NCBI GenBank assembly: GCA_002403905.1
Contig: DHIR01000184.1
Span: forward strand, 1-9,981
Length of the DNA: 9,981 bases
Direction of reading: 5' to 3'
DNA from: Mucilaginibacter sp. UBA4741
Lineage (GTDB): Bacteria; Bacteroidota; Bacteroidia; Sphingobacteriales; Sphingobacteriaceae
Of the stretch, positions 5,527 through 9,981 are shown piece after piece (the first letter of the stretch is position 1; every line of letters starts with the position of its first letter). The notes under the pieces are model-generated. The model searched no databases. It worked only from the letters and a program-made list of their open reading frames with translations, and had not been told where the DNA came from. The translations under genes were made by a program, and so were the position numbers.

Positions 5527-7662
5527 CTACAAAGCACGTTTAAGCCCTTCCCATTTAACCACCCATTGCCCATCCTTCGGAAAGCCGGGAGCATTGCCTT
5601 TAGGCGCGCCATCCCAACCGGCCGTCATCAACGCGACAGCATATAACAACCCGCCGTTACCGGGGAAGTAAGGAAAAGGCCCGCCGCCACCTACCAGGCC
5701 ATGTTGCTCCAAATCAAAGCTTTTATAGTTTAATAAATACTCTATCGCCTTGTCGCCGTGGCCCAACCTTGCAGCGCACATAGCCAGCATCGGGAAATCC
5801 CAACCCCAGGTACGGTCAAAGCGCCATGTTTCGCCAACCTTGTTAAAGGTTCTTTCCATTGTCGGGATGTCCACACCATCGCCGGGCAGTAAACCGTAAG
5901 CGCCCGTTAAGGCAGGATGCTCAAAATTGAATTTGGTCCACATATTAGTGATGTTCTCCCAAGATTCATATAATCCATCTTTTACCGGCAGTTTGGATAG
6001 TTTAGCTAATACCTCGGCATATTTTGGGTCGGCAGGCATGTTTAAACGTTTACGCCATTTTTGGGCAAGTAATAAACCCGTGCGCCAATAACTCAACTCA
6101 AATGTGGGATTATAGCAAGTCCGGGGATCAGCGTTTTCTGATACAACCTGTAACGGATAGCCTAATATATATCGATCCTGGTCTTTGTTATAATAAGGAT
6201 AGGAAGCCATAAAATCGGCAGTCTGGATCACTACCTTGCCCCATTTTGCCAAAGTTGCTTTGGTGGGATTTGTGCGGTAGGCTAACTCAGCAAAAAATAT
6301 AGGATGTGGTTCCTGCCAGATCAATAGTGGGTTTATCTCATTGGGCCATTCCCAATGTTCGTTATCGCCCACTGTTTTGGGCCAGCGCGCGCCTTGATAA
6401 CCTTGTTTTTTAGCGCGGTCAATAGAAGTTTGTAAATTCGAGTCGTACACCCGCATGCTTTGATCCATGAGCGGTAAACGACCCCAAAGGGCATAATGCG
6501 CTTCGTGCCACCATATCATTTCGAAATGATATTTACCAAACCAGCCGTTATTAACCAATCCGCTTTCCTGCGGAGGGGTCGAACCGATCTCATTAACCGC
6601 CATCACGTATTGCGATAGTACGATCCTTCTTTCCAATTCCATCCACCGCGGATCTTTACTGGCCGATAGGTCAATAGCGCCACCGCTTTTCCAAAAATTG
6701 GCCCAATGGATCTCACTTGCTTTTTTTACATCAACAAAGGTTGTTAGCTGCGTTTTTAATGGTGTTTTATTGAAAGATAGTATAACATCTACCTGGTTTT
6801 TATCCGTTGGCATCAATTCATACCTATGCGGTTTGGTGTTTTTTATGGTAGCGCCGTTTGCCCATTTTAGGTTTACATCAAACTTCGTGTCATCCAATGT
6901 GCGGTGAAACAAGGCGCTGTTATTATTGATGATGGCTTCGGTTTGATGCTTATCCGGACTTTTCCAATCTGCCCCGTTACCAAACTCGCCATGCGAGGCA
7001 TAAGGGAACTCTAAAAAGATGCCTATCTGGCCGTCATTCAAATCAGGCGCTTCTACGTGTATGGCAATGCCGTCTCGGTTAGGGTCGCCTATGGTGGTTA
7101 CTTTTACGGATTTGCCGTCAATCTCGAATGTGCTTGTCGCGATGCCGGTCCACATATCCAATTTTTGAACGGGGTCTTGCAGATCATTCAATACCACAGC
7201 CGATCCGTCTTTTTTCTTTAATATAAAGCCAAACCGCCCTGAATTTAACCGCTGCGGATTTCCTCTCATCCAATTGATCAATTCTTTTTGCTCCGGATTT
7301 GAAACATCATGCCATACCATTTTCCCTTGCGTATCCCATTCCTGTCCCTTATAATCAGCGGGTGTTTGCCCGTTTGGCTCCGGAAACTTATGCCAGCCCC
7401 AGTCGGACATGGTATTAGCCCCCTGCGAAAATGTTTGCAAGCCCGTAATATCAAACCCAAAAGCAAAGTGGCCGTTGCCAACCTGAGTGGGGCCGGGTAG
7501 GTTTCTGTCGGTGATGGTTAGATTATGCCTTGTTACCAGCGCTTTACGATCTATCTTTTTAGCCTGTTGCCCATTGGCAATTGATGCCGAAAAGATCAAC
7601 AGTAAAAGAAATAAGGCATTTGCTTTTGCCGATTTTTTGCTTAATTGGATTTTGAAGATCAT
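5527..7662 (-). CDS. Secreted six-hairpin (alpha/alpha)6-barrel glycosidase-like protein, family uncertain
   Basis: A 711-residue exported protein. Residues 1-31 form a Sec signal peptide (basic start, ALFLLLLIFSASIA core, probable cut after ANG). About 45-330 looks like an N-terminal beta-sandwich, with GNGHFAFGFDITGLQTF (62-78) like the NGxxG start of GH65/GH95-type enzymes. About 340-690 looks like an (alpha/alpha)6 barrel rich in aromatic and acidic residues: NGWFGKYHFEMIWWHEAHY (372-390), GYQGARWPK (421-429), WEWPNEINPLLIWQEPHP (437-454), NPTFELSYWRTG (518-529), TGAYGLLPGDGVD (586-598), TWGWDFPML (618-626) and GNGGLLYAVALMTAGWDG (668-685). Likely catalytic acids are among E381, E388, E437, E522 and E611, but I cannot assign them. 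A role in breaking down a glycan in the periplasm or outside the cell is inference; the substrate is unknown. It stands without SusC/SusD genes, between argE and argH. GH65-like is my best guess. Confidence 0.8.
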   Translation of the reverse strand: MIFKIQLSKKSAKANALFLLLLIFSASIANGQQAKKIDRKALVTRHNLTITDRNLPGPTQVGNGHFAFGFDITGLQTFSQGANTMSDWGWHKFPEPNGQTPADYKGQEWDTQGKMVWHDVSNPEQKELINWMRGNPQRLNSGRFGFILKKKDGSAVVLNDLQDPVQKLDMWTGIATSTFEIDGKSVKVTTIGDPNRDGIAIHVEAPDLNDGQIGIFLEFPYASHGEFGNGADWKSPDKHQTEAIINNNSALFHRTLDDTKFDVNLKWANGATIKNTKPHRYELMPTDKNQVDVILSFNKTPLKTQLTTFVDVKKASEIHWANFWKSGGAIDLSASKDPRWMELERRIVLSQYVMAVNEIGSTPPQESGLVNNGWFGKYHFEMIWWHEAHYALWGRLPLMDQSMRVYDSNLQTSIDRAKKQGYQGARWPKTVGDNEHWEWPNEINPLLIWQEPHPIFFAELAYRTNPTKATLAKWGKVVIQTADFMASYPYYNKDQDRYILGYPLQVVSENADPRTCYNPTFELSYWRTGLLLAQKWRKRLNMPADPKYAEVLAKLSKLPVKDGLYESWENITNMWTKFNFEHPALTGAYGLLPGDGVDIPTMERTFNKVGETWRFDRTWGWDFPMLAMCAARLGHGDKAIEYLLNYKSFDLEQHGLVGGGGPFPYFPGNGGLLYAVALMTAGWDGAPKGNAPGFPKDGQWVVKWEGLKRAL

Positions 7663-7786
7663 ATCGTACAGACTAATAAAGCTAAAGCCCCTTACAGACC
7701 CCTAACTTATTTTACAGGAAAATTTATTTGACGAAATATTGGTTTATAACGAAGCACTAACCTAAATATAAATTATAGGGTAGCTA

Positions 7787-7806
7787 TCCTGTACTGTCCT
7801 GTACTA
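7787..7806. repeat. Tandem 10-bp direct repeat in the glycosidase gene leader
   Basis: Two adjacent copies, TCCTGTACTG (7787-7796) and TCCTGTACTA (7797-7806), match at nine of ten positions. They lie about 125-145 bp upstream of the glycosidase-like ATG (7662) in the 202-bp gap after argE. A 10-bp spacing puts both copies on the same face of the helix, as for some activator or repressor sites, but they may simply be part of a degraded intergenic repeat. Confidence 0.5.
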
Positions 7807-7835
7807 AGATCTATAGGATTTAAGGATGATAGGAT
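7806..7835. repeat. Phased AGGAT array next to the direct repeat
   Basis: AAGAT at 7806 is followed by AGGAT at 7815, 7823 and 7831. The last three are exactly 8 bp apart (AGGATTTA, AGGATGAT, AGGATTGC). They directly abut the TCCTGTACT repeats, whose TCCT cores are the same motif inverted, so the whole stretch 7787-7835 is one compound repeat. I recall similar AGGATTTNAGGAT strings between genes in Bacteroidota but could not count copies here. The rest of the 7663-7864 gap is A/T-rich and shows no convincing promoter. Confidence 0.45.
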
Positions 7836-7864
7836 TGCCATTTCTGACAAGTGGGGGTATATTG

Positions 7865-8929
7865 TTAAACTATCTGCTCCAACATCTTCACATACAACTC
7901 AATACCTTCTCTGATCTCCTCCACATAAACAAATTCATCAGCCATGTGTGACCGTGCCGAGTCACCCGGACCTACTTTGATAGATTGGATATCTAATAGT
8001 GATTGATCTGATGTAGTTGGCGAGCCGTAAGTTATCCTGCCCAAAGCTATGCCTGCCTGTACTATTGGATGTTTTCTGTCTATGGATGATGGTTTTAAGC
8101 GAATAGAACGCGGCGTTACATCGCACTTAACATTTTGGCGAATGATTTCCAGTACTTCCTCATTACGGTAAGCATCGGTTACCCGTACATCAACCACAAA
8201 GTTGCAGCTGGCAGGCACCACGTTATGCTGTGACCCGGCATTAATAACTGTAACCGACATTTTAATCGGCCCAAAAACATCACTCTCTTTTGGGAACTTA
8301 TAGGTACGAAACCACTCGATATCCTGCATGGCTTTGTAGATGGCGTTGTCGCCTTCTTCGCGGGCGGCATGGCCGGCTTTGCCGTGTGCTACGCAATCCA
8401 ACACCATTAAGCCGCGTTCGGCAACGGCTAATTGCATCAGGGTAGGTTCGCCTACAATGCCAAAATCAAGTTGGCCAAGTTCAGGAATAATCAATTCTAA
8501 ACCATTAACGCCCGAGATCTCCTCTTCGGCAGTAGTGGCTAAGCAGAAATTATATTTAAGGTCTGTTTTATCATAGAAATAAAGAAACACCGCTATTAAC
8601 GATACCAGGCAACCGCCTGCATCATTACTGCCCAGGCCGTATAACTTGCCATCTTCGGTAATCGCGTCATAAGGGTCGCGGGTGTAGCCCGAGTTTGGTT
8701 TTACCGTATCGTGGTGCGAATTAAGCAGGATGGTAGGCTTTGCAGCATCAAAATGCTTGTTCCAGGCCCAAAGATTATTCATCTTTCGGTTGGGTGTAAT
8801 GCCATGCGTTTTAAGAAAGTTTTCTATCAGGTCGGCGGTTCTATCTTCTTCTTTACTGAAGGATGGGATAGATATTAGTTGCTGTAAAAGCTGTACAGCC
8901 TGCTGGTATAATGCGTTGATATCGGTCAT
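7865..8929 (-). CDS. argE: ArgE-like M20 deacylase (N-acyl-ornithine/citrulline deacylase)
   Basis: A 354-residue cytoplasmic zinc hydrolase of the M20/ArgE-DapE family. Metal and catalytic positions are present: HHDTV (His72, Asp74), GLGSNDAGG (Asp103), TAEEE (catalytic Glu136, ligand Glu137), VGEPT (Glu161) and SHMADEF (His328). The dimerisation (lid) domain follows from about residue 168. It removes the N-acyl group from an arginine intermediate. In Bacteroidota the carbamoyltransferase is known, for example in Bacteroides fragilis, to act on N-succinylornithine, so the likely substrate here is an N-acyl-citrulline (inference). The frame is open upstream to an ATG at 9025, but that start would add 32 basic, non-conserved residues and overlap the DUF72 gene; the ATG at 8929 gives MTDINALYQQ and the family's usual length. 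It starts 67 bp after the DUF72 stop and is separated from argH by the glycosidase-like gene. Confidence 0.92.
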   Translation of the reverse strand: MTDINALYQQAVQLLQQLISIPSFSKEEDRTADLIENFLKTHGITPNRKMNNLWAWNKHFDAAKPTILLNSHHDTVKPNSGYTRDPYDAITEDGKLYGLGSNDAGGCLVSLIAVFLYFYDKTDLKYNFCLATTAEEEISGVNGLELIIPELGQLDFGIVGEPTLMQLAVAERGLMVLDCVAHGKAGHAAREEGDNAIYKAMQDIEWFRTYKFPKESDVFGPIKMSVTVINAGSQHNVVPASCNFVVDVRVTDAYRNEEVLEIIRQNVKCDVTPRSIRLKPSSIDRKHPIVQAGIALGRITYGSPTTSDQSLLDIQSIKVGPGDSARSHMADEFVYVEEIREGIELYVKMLEQIV

Positions 8930-8939
8930 ATGATGCTGG

Positions 8940-8960
8940 GCAAAAATAATGTTTTTTTGC
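8940..8960 (-). promoter_or_regulatory. Candidate -7 box and A/T hairpin before argE
   Basis: On the minus strand TATTTTTG (8948-8941) fits the Bacteroidota -7 consensus TAnnTTTG, 11 bp before the argE ATG. No good -33 TTG is seen at the right distance. The same stretch is an inverted repeat, GCAAAAA / TTTTTGC with a 7-base loop, so it could instead act as an RNA hairpin between the DUF72 and argE genes. If it is a promoter, the leader would be only a few bases long. Confidence 0.25.
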
Positions 8961-8996
8961 GCACGTTGGACTGCGCTTCTCTCATAACGTTTAACT

Positions 8997-9913
8997 TCAA
9001 CCAAACAATCCTTTATCGCGGTCAATAAATTGCGGGCGATGCAGGTTAAGGCCCAGCTTTTGGTTTAACTGTTCCGATACATAATCAGCCAGTTCGGGCG
9101 AGTAACGCTCGTCATGCTGGTGCATAAAGAACCATACAGATTGCAGGCCCTGGTCGCGCCATTGCTTAATACGATCGACCCATTCATCAACACGTGTATA
9201 ATCTGTCCTATCTAAACTATTACCAACAAAGCGGATAAACGCGTGTGGCGTCGGCAACTGCATGTGTACGCAATCACGCCTGCCGGATGCATCGGTAATT
9301 ACAGCGCCTATGTTTAGTTCATGAAACAAGTTGAAAACCATTTGGCGCACTTCATCATTAGCAAACCATCCTTTATGGCGCAACTCCACAAAAACGGGAA
9401 TATCTTTTGGTAGCTGTTCCAAATATGCTTTTAGTTCGGGGTAACTTTTGGGGTAAAGTTATCGCTCAATTGTAAAAACAACGGGCCTAGCTTATCGCCG
9501 AAGGCTAAAATACCTTCATAAAAAGTAGTTGTAATTTCCTCCGCATTTTTAAGCCTGCGGATATGACTGATGCTTTGCGAAAACTTGGGGCAAAATTTAA
9601 AATCGGGACTGGTAGCCGCTTTGTCTTTCCATTTACCGATGGTGGAGGCAGGGTAGAGGTTGTAGAACGTGGCGTTTAGCTCAATGCAATCAAAATGCTT
9701 TACATATTCGTCCAAAAAGTTAGCGTCTTTGGTTTTAGGCGGATAGATCTTGCCTACCCACTCTTTACGTCCCCATTTGGCGCAACCAACGTGCACCTGC
9801 AATGGCGAGCTGTTTTTTGCTGCCGCGAGGGTGGTAATGGTTAGTTCAGGGTCGGGTGGTAATGTAAAATCTATTTCTGCTAATTCCTGTGGGGTTACCC
9901 GGCCAAATTCCAT
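8997..9913 (-). pseudogene. DUF72 (YecE-like) protein, interrupted by a -1 frameshift
   Basis: Two abutting frames encode the halves of one DUF72 protein. The first (9913-9431, ATG start, 160 residues) has VHVGCAKWGRKEWVGKIYPP (41-60), then FDCIELNATFYNLYP and KFSQSISHIRRLKN, and goes wrong after LQLSDNFTPK, ending VTPN-stop. The second frame (about 9446-8997) continues with SYPELKAYLEQLPKDIPVFV, then ELRHKGWF, ITDASGRRD, PHAFIRFVGN and SVWFFMHQHDE. Joined, they give about 305 residues, normal for the family, a TIM-barrel-like protein of unknown function. The frames are both open only from about 9461 to 9431. The switch fits at CCCC-AAAA (9453-9446), where one base is missing or the ribosome slips back by one. 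The alternative TTG start at 9422 for the second half is unlikely, because homology extends upstream of it. The cause may be a sequencing error, a real mutation or recoding. Confidence 0.85.
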
Positions 9914-9950
9914 AGTGTTAAAATTTAAGGCAAGATAAATATTAATACCC

Positions 9951-9978
9951 TAAAAGTAGAGGCCGTATCATAAACCAA
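9951..9978 (-). promoter_or_regulatory. Candidate Bacteroidota-type promoter for the DUF72 gene
   Basis: On the minus strand a TTG (9978-9976) is followed after 17 bases by TACTTTTA (9958-9951), one base off the Bacteroidota -7 consensus TAnnTTTG. The -7 box is 37 bp upstream of the DUF72 ATG at 9913, leaving a leader of about 30 bp. Sequence further upstream is outside the window. The match is short and could be chance. Confidence 0.35.
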
Positions 9979-9981
9979 ATG

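Noticed and set aside
5272..5646. Plus-strand open frame spanning the argH 5' end and the glycosidase 3' end
   Set aside because: It is antisense to two clear genes, Ser/Arg-rich and without any domain signal.
7278..7500. Short overlapping frames on both strands inside the glycosidase gene
   Set aside because: Both lie within the conserved beta-sandwich coding region and show no features of their own.
7787..7835. CRISPR array
   Set aside because: Units are only 5-10 bp, there are no spacers of constant length and no cas genes.
8930..9025. Upstream ATG at 9025 as the argE start
   Set aside because: It would add 32 residues (MTAIKDCLVEVKRYERSAVQ and onward) with no family resemblance and overlap the DUF72 coding end. 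The ATG at 8929 gives the expected N-terminus.
8997..9422. Separate gene starting at TTG 9422
   Set aside because: The DUF72 homology continues upstream of this TTG in the same frame (PELKAYLEQLPK), so it is the 3' half of the frameshifted gene, not an independent gene.
1..9981. tRNA, rRNA or other structured RNA genes, insertion sequences, defence genes
   Set aside because: I saw no cloverleaf-like sequence with a T-loop, no rRNA blocks, no transposase or integrase motifs, and no nuclease or toxin-antitoxin pair.

Overview
The window looks like chromosomal DNA of a Bacteroidota member, most likely family Sphingobacteriaceae (Mucilaginibacter/Pedobacter type). The clues are a DUF4369/TlpA-type lipoprotein, the short Bacteroidota form of argininosuccinate lyase, an ArgE-like deacylase of the Bacteroidota arginine pathway, a DUF2851 protein, the absence of Shine-Dalgarno boxes before most starts, and G/C-rich palindromes between genes. 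No taxon was tested by search.

Layout. Positions 1-551 (minus) hold the N-terminal part of a DUF2851 protein that runs off the left edge. Divergent from it, with 57 bp between, is a KgtP-like 2-oxoglutarate:H+ symporter (609-1916, plus). The convergent gap 1917-2046 carries two hairpins that probably terminate transcription from both sides. Everything from 2047 to the right end is on the minus strand. In transcription order (right to left) it holds a DUF72 gene broken by, or read through, a -1 frameshift (9913-8997), argE (8929-7865), a secreted (alpha/alpha)6-barrel glycosidase-like protein (7662-5527), argH (5468-4134), a TlpA-like thioredoxin lipoprotein (4078-2981), a YwbE-family protein (2984-2784, overlapping by 4 bp), and a DUF1345 membrane protein (2751-2047).

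How the genes relate. ArgE and ArgH catalyse steps of arginine biosynthesis: deacylation of the acylated intermediate (in Bacteroidota probably N-acyl-citrulline) and cleavage of argininosuccinate to arginine and fumarate. They are separated by an unrelated exported carbohydrate-active protein with a 202-bp repeat-bearing leader, which looks like an insertion into an older arg gene order. The TlpA/YwbE/DUF1345 genes form a tight set downstream of argH. KgtP imports 2-oxoglutarate and has no visible link to the rest.

No RNA gene, CRISPR array, transposase, integrase or defence system is visible. This is mostly ordinary core and housekeeping sequence. The most notable points are the DUF72 frameshift, which sits exactly on a C CCA AAA slippery-type heptamer, the glycosidase gene splitting the arg genes, and the phased AGGAT/TCCTGTACT repeats in its leader.
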